From Tolypeutes matacus (taxonomy: Eukaryota > Chordata > Mammalia > Cingulata > Chlamyphoridae), in contig JAKSZT010038599.1 in NCBI GenBank assembly GCA_026826555.1, positions 1,083,843 to 1,147,842 on the forward strand: a DNA stretch of 64,000 nt, read 5' to 3'. Position numbers and translations under genes: made by a program. The notes below the pieces were generated by a model that made no database searches, was not told the DNA's origin, and saw only the letters and a program-made list of their open reading frames with translations. This document shows positions 22,551 to 34,850 of this stretch, piece by piece (the stretch's first letter is position 1; the number at the start of each line of letters is the position of its first letter).

Positions 22551-25500
22551 TCTCTGAGTCTGCTCAATTTGCTTAATTCATTTCAGAAAGGTCATGTAAT
22601 ACTTGTCATTCAATGTTGGGCTTGCTTCACTCAACATAAAGCCCTCAAGATTCATCCATGTTATCCCATGTATTTGTACTGTATTCCTTCTTACAGCTGA
22701 GTAACATTCCATTATATATATATACCATATTTTGTTTATCCATTCATCTGTTGAACGACATTTGGGTTGATTCCAACTTTTGGCAATAATGAATAATTTC
22801 ACTATGGACATTGGCGTGCATGTACCTGTTCATGTCCTTCCTTTCAATTCTTCTGGGTATATACCCAGCAGTGGAATTGCTGGATCATATGGAGGATCTA
22901 CAGTTAGATTTTAAGGAACTGTCAAACTGTCCTCCACAATGTCTGGGCCATTCTACATTCCCACCAGCAGTAGATGAGCGTTTCCATTCCTCCACATCCT
23001 CTCCAATACTTGTAGTCGTCTGTTTTTTTAAGGGCCACCAGTCTAATGGGTGTAAGAGGGTATATTAGTCTGGTAATGCAAAATACCAGAAATGTGCTGG
23101 TCTTTATAAAGGGTATTTATTTAGGGTAGAAGTCCACAGTTACCAGGCCATGAAATGTAAGTTTCTTCCATCACCAAAGTCCATTGTCACATATTGGAGC
23201 AAGACAGCTGCTGACGTTTGCCAGGGTTCAGTTATCTTGGGTTCCTCTCTTCCTGGGGCTGCATTTCTCTCCGGGCTTAGCTCCTCTGCTTCCTTCACAA
23301 GGTCATCTGTAGACTATCAAGCAAATGGCTCACTTCTCTTCTCCTGGGGCATTCTCTCCAACATCAAAACACCAACATCAAAACTGCTCTTTGCCATGCC
23401 TTTTATATTTTATTCCCCCATTTACCAAGGGGTGGGGCTCAACGCCCTACTGACGTGGCCCAGTTAACACCCTAATCATAACTTAATCATGCCCAGATTA
23501 GCAGACCAGTTTGCAAGCATAATCCAATATATCTTTTCGGAATTCATAATTACATCAAACTGCCCAAATGCTACAGATGGTATCTCATTGTAATTTTTTC
23601 ATTTCCCTAATAGCTAGTGATGTTGAGCATCTTTTCACATGCTTTTTCAGCCATTTGTATTTCTTCATTGAAGAAGTGTCTGTTCAAATCACTTGCCTAC
23701 TTTTTAAAAGGGTTGTTTGTCTTTTTATTTTCAAGATATAGGATTTCTTTATACATGCTGGATATTAGGCTTCTATCAGATACATGGTTATCAAATATTT
23801 TCTCACATTGGGTAGGCTGTTCTTTCACTTTCTTGACAAACTCCTTTGAGGTGCAAAAATTTTTAATGTTGAGGAGGTCCCATGCATCTATTTTTCCTTT
23901 TGCTGCTTGTGTTTTGGTTGTGAAGTTTATGAAACCATTTCCTATTATAAAATCCTGTAGAGACTTCGCTACATTATATTCCAAGGTCTTTATGGTTTTG
24001 GCTCTTATATTTAGCTCTTTGATCCATCTTGAGTTGATTTTTGTATAAGGTGTGAGATGGTGTTCCTCTCTCATTCTTTTGAATATGAATATCCATTTCT
24101 CCAAGCACCATTTGTTGAAGAGGCCATTCTCTCCCAGTTGCATTGGCTTGGTGGCCTTGTTGAATATCAGATGACTATATATGGAAGGATCTATACCAGA
24201 ACTCTTAATTCAGTTCCATTGGTTGGTATGTCTATCCTTGTGTGAATACCATGCTGCTTTGACCAATGTAGCTTTGTAATATGTTTTAAAGTCAGATAGT
24301 GTGATTCTTCCAACTTCATTTTTCTGTTTCAATATGTTGGCTATTCAAGGTCTCTTGACCTTCCAAATAATTTCATAGTTAGTTTTTTGGATTCAGTAAA
24401 AAATGCTGTGCTGATTTTTATTGGAATTGCATTAAATCTGAGATCAGTTTTGGTAGGATAGACATCTTAGTGATGTTTAGTCTTCCCATCCATGAACAGG
24501 AAATATTGTTACATTTATTTCGATCTTCCTTGATTTTCTTTAACAGTGTTGTGTAGTTTTCTGCATACAAGTTGTTTATATATTTACTTAAATTTATTAC
24601 TAGGTATTTGATTCTTTTAATTGCTATTGTAAATGGGATTTTTTTCTTGATTTCCTCCTCAGATTGCTCATTATTGGTGTACAGAAATGCTACTGATTTT
24701 TGCACATTGATCTTATAACCTGCCACTTTACTGAACTCATTTATAAGTTCTAGAAGCTTTGTTATAGATTTCTCAGGGCTTTCTATATATAGTATCATGT
24801 CATCTGCAAATAGTGAAATTTTTACTTCTTCCTTTCCAATTTGGATGCCTTTTATATCTTTTTCTTGTCTAAGTGCTTGCGCAAATACTTCTAATGCAAT
24901 GTTAAATAAGAGTGGTGAAAGTGGGAATCCTTGTGATGTACCAGATCTTAGAGGGAAAACTTTAGGATTTCACTCTTGCATATGATGCTAGCTGTGAAGT
25001 TTTTATATATAACCTTTACCATGTTGAGGAAGTTTCCTTCTATTCCTATATTTTGAATTGTATTTATCAGGGATGAGTGCTGCATTTTGTTAAATGCTTT
25101 TTCTACATCTATAGAGATGATCATGTGATTTATTTTCTTTTGATCTATTTATGTGATGTATTACATTGATTGATTTTCTTATGTTGAACCATCCTTGCAT
25201 ACCTGGAATGAAACTCAATAGATCATGGTGTATAATTTGTTTGATGTGTTGTTGAATATATTAGCAAGTATTTTGTTGAGGATTTTAGCATATAGGTTCA
25301 TTAGAGAGATTGGTCTGTAATTTTCCTCTCTTGTGGCATCTTTGTTTGGCTTTGGTATTAGGGTAATGTCGGCATCATAGAATGAGTTATGCAATGTTCC
25401 TTCTACTTCTATTTGTTTGGAAGAGTTTAAGCAGGATTGGTGTAGGTTCTTTCTGGAATGTTTGGTAGAATTCACCTGTGAAGCTGTCTGGTCCTGTGCT

Positions 25501-26898
25501 CTTCTTAGTTGGGAGGTTTTTTATGACTGATTGTGTTTACATGTGATAGGTCTGTTGAGTTCATCAATTTCTTTTTCATCAGTAGGCTGCTTGTGTGTTT
25601 CTAGGAATTTGTCCATTTCCTCTAAATTATCATACTTTTTGGCATATAATTTTTCAAAGTATCCTTTTATGAGACTATTTCTGTGGGGTCAGTGGTGATA
25701 TACCCTTCCTCGTTTCTTATTTTGTGTATTTGCATCTTTTCCCTTTTTTTCTTTGTTAGTCAAGCTCACAAAGAAATTTCATTGATCTCAGAGAACCAGG
25801 TTCTGGTTTTGTTTATTTTTTCTAGTGCTTTTTTATTTTCTATTTCATTTATTTCTGCTCTAATCTTTGTTATTTACTTCTTCCTACTTCCTTTGGGGTT
25901 AGTTTGTAGTTCTTCTTCTAATTCCTCTAGTTGTACAGTTAGGTCTTTGATTTTAACTCTTTCTTCTTTTTGTGTATATAAATACATATGCCTTTATGCC
26001 TATGAATTTCTCTCTTATTACAGCTTTGGCTGCATCTCATAGGTTTTGATATGTTGTGGTGTCATTTTCATTCATTTCAAGGTAGTTATTGATTTCTTTT
26101 GTAATTTCCTCCTTGACCCAGTGTTTGTCTAAGGGTGTGTTGTTTAACTTCCATATCTTTGTGCCTAATCTGGTTCTCTGGCCCTTACTGATTTCCAGCT
26201 TCATTCCTTTGTGGTCAGAGAAATTACTTTGCATAATTTCAATCTTTCTGAATTCATTGAGAGTTGTTCTGTGTCCTAGCATTTGGTCTATCTTGGAGAA
26301 TGATCCATGTGCACTGGAGAAGAAAGTATATACTGTTGTATTTGGGTGTAGTGTTCTGTATATAACTATTAGGTCCAGATCCTCTAATATATTATTCAAA
26401 GTCTTTGTTTCTTTATTGATTCTCTGTCAAGATGTTCTATCTAATGGTGATAATGGTGTTATAAGTCCCTCACTATAATTGTAGAGACATCTATTTCTCC
26501 ACTCAGCTTTTCCTATGTTTGACTCATGTATTTTGAGGTGCCCCTGTTAGGTGCAAAAATGTTTATGATCGTTCTTTCTTCTTGAAAGATTACCCCATTT
26601 ACTAATATATAGTGTCCATCTTTATCTCTTAAAATAGTTTTGCATTTAAAGTGTATTTTGTCTGATATTAGTATAGCTACTCCCACCCTTTTTGATTGTT
26701 GTTTGCTTGTAAAATTGTTTTCCTGCCATTCATTTTCAGCCTCCTTGAATCCCTGGGTCTAAGGTGGGTTTCTTGTAGACAGCATATAGATGGGTCATAT
26801 TTCTTTATCCATTCTGCCAATCTATGTCTCTTGACTAGTAAGTTTAATCCATTAACATTCAGTGTTATTACTGTTAAGGAATTACTTAAATTAGCCAT
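22550..26898 (-). pseudogene. L1 ORF2 (endonuclease-reverse transcriptase), decayed and interrupted
   Basis: The minus-strand start codon is at 26,898-26,896, followed by the conserved L1 endonuclease opening (I-T-L-N-V-N-G-L-N) and the Q-E-T-H-L motif. Further pieces cover endonuclease (26,399-26,037), RT (25,475-25,215; 24,798-24,418) and the C-terminal region (24,143-23,697; 22,811-22,578) with D-E-W-I-N-K and W-Y-I-Y-I-M-E-C-Y-like text. In a live element this protein nicks DNA and reverse transcribes L1 RNA. Here the frame is broken many times, and the LTR at 23,061-23,575 splits the C-terminal part. Confidence 0.88.
23056..23580 (-). mobile_element. Solo LTR (23,061-23,575) nested in L1 ORF2, 5-bp target duplication
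   Basis: A 515-bp minus-strand copy of the LTR family at 4,377. The plus strand begins tatattagtctgg and ends aactgcccaaatgctaca. Flanking gaggg (23,056-23,060) and gatgg (23,576-23,580) are the duplicated target with one change; removing the LTR restores L1 text that reads gggtgtaagatggtatctc-like. The 105-codon plus-strand frame at 23,150-23,467 is an LTR shadow. The LTR must be younger than the L1. Confidence 0.85.
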
Positions 26899-26959
26899 AT
26901 TTTGAATGCTAGCTTCACTGAATAGAGAATTTTTGGCTGAAAGTTTTTTTTTTTCTTTT

Positions 26960-27620
26960 AGTACCTTAACTATGTCATACCACTGCCTTCTTGTCTTCAT
27001 GGTTTCAGTTGAGAGTTCAGCACTTAATATTATTGAGCTTCCCTTGTATGTGATGGTTCTCTTTGCTCTTGTTGCTTTCAGTATTCTCTCTTTGTCTGGA
27101 GCATTTTCCAATTTGACAAGTATGTGTCTTGGTGTAGACCTGTTGGGATTTATACTCTTTGGGGTGCACTATGCTTCCTGGACATGTACATCCATCTCCT
27201 TCAATAGGGTTGGGAAATTTTCAGTTATTATTTCTTCCAACACACTTTCTGTTCCCTCTACCTTCTCTTCTCCCTCTGGGATGCCTATAATGTGTATGTT
27301 TATGCAATTTTTGTTGTCATTCAATCCCTAATTTCCTGCTGGATTTTTTCTATCTGTTTTACTATCTGTTTGGTTTCAGATGTACTGTCTTCCACATCAC
27401 TAATTCTTTCCTCTGCTTGTTTAAATCTGCTGTTATGTGCTTCCAGTGTATTTTTGATTTCTTGGATTGTGCCTTTCATTGCCATAATATACATTATATT
27501 TTTATGTATGTTTACAATTTCTTCAGTATGTTCTCCCAGTGTCTTCTTAATATCCTTAATCTCTTCTTTCACTTCATTAAGTGGTTCATAATATTTGTTT
27601 GGACAGCACTGATTAGTTGT
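26960..27620 (-). pseudogene. L1 ORF1 (RNA-binding protein), decayed
   Basis: The minus strand from 27,572 encodes the coiled coil (M-K-E-E-I-K-D-I-K-K-T-L start, A-E-E-R-I-S-D-V-E-D). The 27,111-26,900 piece encodes the C-terminal domain (D-K-E-R-I-L-K-A-T-R, I-T-Y-K-G, R-R-Q-W) and is fused in frame to the ORF2 start, because the ORF1 stop region has been altered. Middle parts are frameshifted. Confidence 0.85.
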
Positions 27621-27629
27621 TGCATGTTC

Positions 27630-28510
27630 TGCATCACCTCCTGGATTTTAGTTTGTTCACTGGACTGGGCCATGTCTTCCTGTTTCTTAGTATGGTGTAC
27701 AATTTTTTTTTTTTTTTTTTTTTTTTTAATATTTAGGCATCTCTTTATCTTGATGGGTTTATTCAGTTGGTTAGTTTCTCTCTATACTCTGGGGTTTTGT
27801 TTAGTTGCTGTTTTTGTGTGTGTGGTAAGTTTTCTCTTCGACACTTTGATCCTCTTATTCTATTTCCTAGATGTTGTCTATATTCCCTTGAAAGAAAAAG
27901 ATTAGGGCTAGGGAAAGGGAAAAAGATAAGAAGTGAAAAGGGATAATAGTAATAATAATAGTAAAAGGTAGAAGAGGAACCATATAAGACCTAGGGAAGT
28001 GCATAATTAACTCATGCAAGAAGTGCAGAGGAGTAAGAATAAACAAGTAGGGTACAAATTATAAAATGAAATACCGAATAGAGAAAAATATCTAGAATGA
28101 ATTAACAAGCCAGAATTTTAAGAAGAGAGGGAAAGAGAAAATATAAAAGACAATAAGAAAAAAAGTGGAAACAGAAAGAAAACAGAATAGAAGAAATAGA
28201 GATAAAAATGAGAAAAATTGAAGACTATTTTTCTTTTGAAGGTATACAAAAAAAAAAGGGGGGGGGAACAAAGGGAAGAGGGAAACACAATAAACAAGAA
28301 ACAAGACAGCAGCATGGTTTTCCCTTGGGCTTTTTATCTCTTTGTCCGGTTCCCACCAGATAGATGCCCTGAAGCCTCCTGCTCTGTGCATTCCCAAAAG
28401 AGTTCACTCAGGCAGGTTCTTGCCCCTTCTCAGCCATATTTTTTTTTTGCTAGAGAGTTGGTGAGTGCCCACTTAAATCGATACCATCTAGCTCTCTCTA
28501 CTTGACTGTA
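27630..28510 (-). repeat. probable L1 5' UTR
   Basis: It follows ORF1 upstream on the minus strand. It contains a T-run of about 24 bases (27,703-27,727), a purine-rich block (27,890-28,260) and a G-run at 28,258-28,266. I infer the assignment from position; the 28,510 limit is a guess, where the sequence changes character. Confidence 0.5.
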
Positions 28511-29335
28511 TTTAGATACCAGCTTCCTTATGGATAAACCCAAATGAGAATTTATCCATTTCCTCCCTTGCTCTTGAGTTAATTGGAATATTTGACTTTA
28601 TGTATCACTTTACTCATCCAGCTTCTTCCTTACTTCTATTCTTCATTTAGATAAAACAACATATCATAATTTCAAGCTTGTTGTTTCATTTCCATTTTGC
28701 CACTCTGTACATTTGGTCTCAAAAGTGGTAGAATCAATCTCAGAAAGATCTTCTGGGTCCAAAGTTCTCATACTGTCACATTAATTCAGAATGAAGCAAC
28801 TTCCAGTAATGAAACAATCTATCTTTCCATCTTTGCCTTCCTCAAGGGAGCCCATGATCTAAACATCAACCCATTAAACCAGCTAAGTTGTAAATAAACA
28901 AAAAGAATAAAAGGTCTACAGTAACAAGTCTCTAACATGAAGCTCTAAACAACTTTCCTCACAGAGTTGCAAACAAAAATAATTTCATTTCTGCTAGAGC
29001 CATTTTTTGCAATACTCTCAAGTTATGAACATAAAATTGCATGCTGAGTATGTCATCTTGCAGTTTGCTTCATCTAAGCTAAGTCTCATTTTTCTGTGCT
29101 CAATTGTCAAAAACTACTACTTTTTCTATGTTCCTCCACATTCTTTCTGTGTGTATTTCAGCAAATTCTGTTTGTCTAAACACATCTCTTCAAATATTGT
29201 CCCTAACCACATGGACAATTGATATCACTCTAGCCTTGTGTTCTCAAAACCTTCAGAGACAGTCATTTGGCAAATGTGAAAGCAGCAGCTCTTCTTTCCT
29301 TGTGAAATTTCTATATTTCCTCACTGAATAACTTT
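28510..29335. other. Unique sequence, no gene seen
   Basis: Frames of 66-75 codons here have no motif. No repeat was recognized. Confidence 0.5.
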
Positions 29336-29339
29336 TTGG

Positions 29340-29415
29340 TCCTGGCAAAATCCCTAAGCCTTTCAGAGACTCAATTTCCTTATCTGTAAGATGAAGAAAT
29401 TGCATTCAGTGGTCA
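29340..29415 (+). repeat. MIR fragment
   Basis: The text 'cctttcagagactcaatttc' then 'cttatctgtaagatgaagaa' matches the conserved MIR core (a tRNA-derived ancient SINE). The ends are degraded. Confidence 0.5.
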
Positions 29416-29702
29416 TTAAAATCCCTCACAGCTCTACAATTGAATAACCGTTTCAAATTGTGCTTCAAAATAAATTTTATAAATTATAGTTACAGCCAAT
29501 GCATACTTCCCAAACAGGAAATTCACAGGAAATAAGCCTATTGACTTTGCTGTGACCTAAACTTCTTTGAAAATTAAATGAAAAATTGGGAGACAATGGG
29601 GATTGAGAGGAGGAAGGTGTCATGGCACAACAGACATCCGATAACACAGTGATAAAGGGAAGGAAAAAAGGGGAAAAAGGAAAAGAGAAAGGAAAAAAAA
29701 AA

Positions 29703-30102
29703 NNNNNNNNNNNNNNNNNNNNNNNNNNNNNNNNNNNNNNNNNNNNNNNNNNNNNNNNNNNNNNNNNNNNNNNNNNNNNNNNNNNNNNNNNNNNNNNNNN
29801 NNNNNNNNNNNNNNNNNNNNNNNNNNNNNNNNNNNNNNNNNNNNNNNNNNNNNNNNNNNNNNNNNNNNNNNNNNNNNNNNNNNNNNNNNNNNNNNNNNNN
29901 NNNNNNNNNNNNNNNNNNNNNNNNNNNNNNNNNNNNNNNNNNNNNNNNNNNNNNNNNNNNNNNNNNNNNNNNNNNNNNNNNNNNNNNNNNNNNNNNNNNN
30001 NNNNNNNNNNNNNNNNNNNNNNNNNNNNNNNNNNNNNNNNNNNNNNNNNNNNNNNNNNNNNNNNNNNNNNNNNNNNNNNNNNNNNNNNNNNNNNNNNNNN
30101 NN
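29703..30102. other. Assembly gap (400 N)
   Basis: Exactly 400 undetermined bases, between a purine-rich A/G run on the left and an AT dinucleotide tract on the right. Frames of 177-248 codons that span it are artefacts. Confidence 0.99.
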
Positions 30103-30164
30103 ATATATGCATATATATTTATATATCATTTTGCAAATGTTTGTATGTATTTTGAGAATTTTGA

Positions 30165-30330
30165 TTTTTACCCATAATAAAAAAAATAATAAAAATAAAA
30201 ATAAAAAAAACAAAACAAAACAAACAAAAAAAAGAAAACAAAAAAAAAAAACAAACAAACAAAAAAAGGACTTCAAAAAAAAAAAAATACACACACAAAA
30301 GAACAAAAGAAACAAACAAAAAACCCAGCA
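30165..30330. repeat. A-rich low-complexity tract
   Basis: Long stretches of A broken by single C, G or T, with caaacaaac-type units. It could be an expanded poly-A tail of a retroposon whose body lies in or beyond the gap, but no body is visible. Confidence 0.75.
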
Positions 30331-30334
30331 ATGC

Positions 30335-33300
30335 TTCCTTGTACAAATCTGTAAGGCCTTTTTCATTTTGCAGCAAACTTACTTTGACTTTCCTAGATTT
30401 ATTTAATGAGGTGGAAAGCACAGCCCGTATTAAAAGATGTCTTAAAATTGTAATCTCCCTTGAGACATATCTCTTCCCTTTTCATTACGTTTTCCCAACA
30501 AAATAGATTTTTTGACTCACGAGCCTGACACAGACTCTATTTTCTTGCATGTTTCTGAGTCCAATAATTATGACTATTCTCATCAATGATTTTGAACACC
30601 AGGTTAGAAGTTTATAAATTTGTCCATAGCTTTTGAATTCTAGTTTTATATTTGGCTACAGACAATGTAGAAAATTTCTCATTGTCTGAAGAAATGAGCC
30701 GATTTGAGAAAGCTCAATTGTTTTGAAACAAAGTTATTAATTAACTAATTAACTAAAAATATCCCCAAACTGGAGAATTGTAAGTAGTTGGTTTTAAAGC
30801 ATGATTTACAAACAAAGATAGACAAACTGTCACAGAGACTAAGGAAACTACATGCAATTTGAAATTCTGGATTGAATCCTGGAATACAAAAAAAAAAAAA
30901 AAATAGTGGAAATACTAGTGAATTCTGTAAGAAATTTGGAGTTTAGTAAATGGTAATGCACCAAAGTTAGTTTCTTACTCATGACAAGTTTACCATGATT
31001 ATGTAAAATGATAATTTTTTCGGAAACTGGGTGTAAGGCATATCAGAACGGTGTGTACCATCTCCACTCATTTTGTAAACTTAAAAGTATTCTAAAATAA
31101 AAGTTTATTATAAATGTTTTACTCAAAATTGATTTTTCCCCATAATATTTTAAATCTTGTGGCATGGAAGGAAGCCTGTGCAGCAGTGACTAAACACTTT
31201 GACATTAGTCAATCAAACCTACTTTCAATTATCAAATTTCTAAAATATTGTTGTTTAATAACAAGGGTGGATATTTCCATAGACAGCATCAACTTACCCA
31301 AATCACTGTATTCCAGTCTGATTTAGGGAAAGAAATAAAAACAAAGCCTCTATTTCAGATACATTCAACACTGATTTACCAAACTAGTACTGGTAAACTT
31401 AAAAATCTTATCCTTTTTCTAATACAATGGTTTTTTTAATTTACTTAAATAATAAAACTTATTAGTACTTAAATGAAACTCATTTGTGAAGAATTAATGT
31501 TGTCACTGTTTTCAAATAAATTTTGCAAATTAGTTATGGAATAAATAAATGAAGAAAACTGTCAAAATTGATTAAACTGTATACAGTTTTTAGAATTATC
31601 TAAGGAAATGGACAAACCTGTCAAAATTGATGACTACACTAATTAAATTGCATTTGAAAATTATCCAAGTAGGTAGAAAACTATCAGATTTAATAAGCAG
31701 TATTAATATTAATATTTAACACCATATTTAATAACATGTATAACACATAAATATATATCATAAAATTTTAATAATATGGAATGCTATCATCACAAGTTTA
31801 ATTTTTAAAACATGTTTTATTTTGATTTTTGGTGGTGTTTTTGGTAGAGCTTTATCCTAGTAGGAACATGCCAAGCACTGCGGTGATGGAACCATATAAG
31901 CAGTTAAATAATCCTATCATATTACCAATTCTTTACTTAATGGTGAGAGAAAAAAATGGAAAAATAATTGAGAATTCAACTACTTTCTTTTCAATGGCAA
32001 ATATAAACAGTTGTATAAAAGTATAGATGCTTATACTATATGTCAACTCATGGTATTTTCTAGGTTCTATTTCCATAATGAAATATATAGTGAACTACAT
32101 TTTTAGGGGGGTGAATTATCAAAGGAATTAGGTACCAAAATATATTCTGGATAGTATTTTTTTCTCTAATTAAAAACTTATTAAGTTTAATTACCATACT
32201 CATTGATGAGGTAACAACTTTGGGAATCAAAGGGAAAAAATCTGCGGTCAGTTTCTAGATATGGTGCCACATACAAAATATATTCACTACATCATTCATT
32301 GACAGGCTATTGCATTAAACACATTTATTATTTTTTAAAGGCCTGTAATAATAGTAGGTCTTCAATTTCTTGTGAGCATTAACATTTGTAGTCCATAGAA
32401 ATTCACAGGGTAGTTCTTGGTGAAGAGTTTTAAAGACTGGGCAAATTTAAACTATCCTGTATAAAAATCTTTCAAATTGAGATTTATTGGGTTTTGAATG
32501 TGTTTGAAAAAATATTAAAATGCAACAATTCCAATTAGTCTGAGAAAATAATGGATGGACCAGGGAAGTTGAAAATGCCTTAGCTAAATTTGAAATAAAA
32601 TCTTTTATTTTTCATCTGTGATAGCCAATAATATCAAATATGCAAAGAAACACAACTTAGGGTCAAAGCTCCTAATTGCTTTATGATCATATGTTTATTG
32701 AAGAATTTTTAAAATAATGAAGTATATTCAAACACAATTCCTTCATTAAGATATTATTAAATAGTTTCTATTAAAATAAAATTTCAGTGTTATTGATAAA
32801 TAAAATAATTATAAAATGTTTATTTCAACTTTCACTTGCTTTATTTAATTTCTACTTTTATTTTATATAGTGTACATAATATAACATCTATACATAGATA
32901 ATTCCATACACATAAACACATAGACCACATACAATATTAATTTACATCTATTGAAATTTCATTTTAAAAAAATTATCATGGGAGGATGCTTACTGAAATG
33001 TTTGGATCCCATTATTTAGTATACATGAAAGAATTTCAAACTGAAGTTTGTATCAGTTTGAAGTTTACATGTAAGTTTATCTCTTACATGTAAAATTCCA
33101 AACAGTGATTTTTTTGAGAGCTCTAGAATGAATGTGAAATCAGCCCATGCAGTACTTTTTGGTGTGCCTGCTATTGTGGCTAACACTCAACTGTCTTAAT
33201 ACCAGATAGTGACTCAATTCTCTTAAATTTCTATGGCTTTGATTTTTACAAGTATATGAATATTACACAGGTCACATTGCCTATTTTCACCTTAAAATCA

Positions 33301-33585
33301 TGGCCATTACCTTCAGGTGGACACTTAGTCCTACTCAGTAATAACTCTAAAATTTCCATTCAGTCTTTCCCTTTCTTATGGTACTCTTTTACAACTCCTA
33401 TTTTTAAAAAATTCACTGACAATTCCTTTCATCTTTATGCTCAATTAATTGTCTTCCTTCTTGTTTCACTGAGGAAGTATAACCAGTCAAAAAGAGAAAC
33501 TCTACAAGTTCCCATCACCACAGTGCAGGTGTACCAGGACTCAAATATTCTGCCTTCCTTCCTGTGGAAGTTGGAAGCTGTATGG
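30335..33585. other. AT-rich unique sequence, no gene seen
   Basis: Short frames only (60-125 codons), without recognizable domains. A poly-A run occurs at about 30,887-30,902. The 125-codon frame at 33,256-33,633 runs into the following LTR and is not convincing. Confidence 0.55.
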
Positions 33586-33589
33586 ATCC

Positions 33590-33828
33590 CAGAAAATCGT
33601 GTTCTTAAAGCTAATCCATTCCAGTGGATATAAGCCTATATTCCTGTTGATATAAGCCTACTGAAAGTAGGAAATTTTGATTTGGTTACTTCAGTTAGGG
33701 TATAGCCCAGAGTAGGTCTTAATTGTCTTACTTGAGTCCTTTATAAATGGATGTATATGGACAGAGAGAGAGAGGGAGGGAGGAAAGGAGGGAGGGAGGG
33801 AGAGAGAGAGAGAGAAGGGGGGACGGGG

Positions 33829-33878
<50 letters not shown>

Positions 33879-34075
33879 GAATGAGCAATGGAAGCAAGAA
33901 GCTGAAAGCTATGAATCCCAGAAAAGAAGAAAAGAAGGCAAAGACCAGCAGACGCTGCCATGTGCCTAGCCATGTGACAGAGGAGTCCAGGATCCTCAGC
34001 AGCCAGTCTTCAGGAAGAAAGCATTGCCTTGATGTTGTCTTGATTTGTTTTAGGTAGCCTAGCAGACTAAAATAC
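33590..34075 (+). mobile_element. MaLR-type LTR, sense, with internal GA microsatellite
   Basis: It shares the order of landmarks with the copy at 63,605-64,000: 'cttaaagctaatccattcca', 'gtggatataagcc', 'ggttacttcagttagggt', 'tagcccagagtaggtcttaa', 'gccatgtgcctagccatgtg', 'agaaagcattgccttgatg'. Such LTRs are, from memory, abundant in xenarthrans. A GA expansion at 33,760-33,872 sits where the other copy has a short purine tract. The 3' end with the polyadenylation signal is missing. Confidence 0.65.
33760..33872. repeat. GA-rich microsatellite
   Basis: About 110 bp of GAGA with GGGA and GGAA interruptions and a ggggggacgggggg patch, ending in about 19 uninterrupted GA units. Frames across it on both strands (138 and 81 codons minus, 72 plus) are simple-sequence artefacts. 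Confidence 0.92.
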
Positions 34076-34289
34076 CTCCTATTACTATGTGAAAAAATAA
34101 TCTGCACTGCTATCTAATACCAACTAGATTGCTACTACTCTATCCAAGAATATTGTTCTAAGATCTCTCCCTTCTTTTTGATGCACTATCACTTTTTCCT
34201 TGCATGTTGGATCAATCCTCCCAACATACAAACATGATGAAATATTTATGATCCTAAAAAAATGCTTTCTTTGTATCCATATCCTTTTC

Positions 34290-34850
34290 TATTTCATTTT
34301 TTCTGTCCCCTTTCACAAGAAAATGTTGAGCTTCACTTTCATTGATCCTCCTTTATTTCTATTTGCATCCACTGCAATTAAACTTTCTCCCACAGCACTC
34401 AACTAAAATAATTCTGGATAAAATCATCAACAACCTCTCCATTGCAAAATCCAATGACCAATTACCAGAATTCATCTTACTCCAACTAACTGCAGTGGAT
34501 CACGCCATCTTCTTTGAAGCATTTTTTTTATTTGACTTCAAAATAAACACATTTTCCTAGATTTTCCTTCTAAGTCTCCTTTTCCAGGCCTTCTTTTTTT
34601 TTTCTGACCCTTTATTGTTGGTATAAACCAGACTTTAGTTCTTGATCTCACTTCCTATTTTCACTCACTACCTTGGCAATTTTATCTGGTCTTATTGTAT
34701 TAAATTTAAATTCAAGTTATACAATGACAATTTCTAAATTTTTATCTCCATCCCAGGCTATAACTCTAAACTCCAGGCTCATATATCCAAAAGTTTACTT
34801 TAGTCAAATAAGATATTTTATATTATTGCCTGCCTTGCTTAGTGTAAAGA
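34290..34850 (+). mobile_element. L2 LINE fragment (reverse-transcriptase region)
   Basis: The text follows L2/CR1-type ORF2 around the RT block that normally encodes an F-D-T-V-D-H-like motif: 'ccattgcaaaatccaatgac', 'gcagtggatcacgccatctt', then 'tcctaagtctccttttcc'-like, 'aattttatctggtctt', 'ctccaggctcatatatccaa'. Open frames are short and broken. An ancient mammalian repeat. Confidence 0.65.

Larger units (their letters stand above)
19690..28510 (-). mobile_element. Large antisense L1 (xenarthran-type), nearly complete
   Basis: Read on the minus strand: 5' UTR (28,510-27,630), ORF1 (27,620-26,960), ORF2 (26,898 to about 22,550) and a long 3' UTR (22,550-19,690). The order and size fit a near-full-length LINE-1, lengthened by a nested LTR (23,061-23,575) and an unusually long two-module 3' UTR. 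All ORFs carry stops and frameshifts. I recall parts of the 3' UTR (for example 'ctcgtccccgggagtcatgc', 'catgctgagtttggctt'-like text) as high-copy sequence in armadillo and sloth genomes. No convincing target duplication was found. It could instead be two adjacent L1s. Confidence 0.75.

Noticed and set aside
26037..27905. Plus-strand frames of 99-162 codons over the large L1, including hydrophobic ones resembling membrane proteins
   Set aside because: They are complements of L1 ORF1/ORF2. The F-, L- and S-rich composition results from the A-rich L1 sense strand.
29477..30421. Reading frames of 100-248 codons across or next to the gap
   Set aside because: They consist of undetermined residues or of the A-rich tract and have no real sequence content.
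33691..34107. 138-codon minus-strand frame rich in S and L
   Set aside because: The S-L repeats are the translation of the GA microsatellite.
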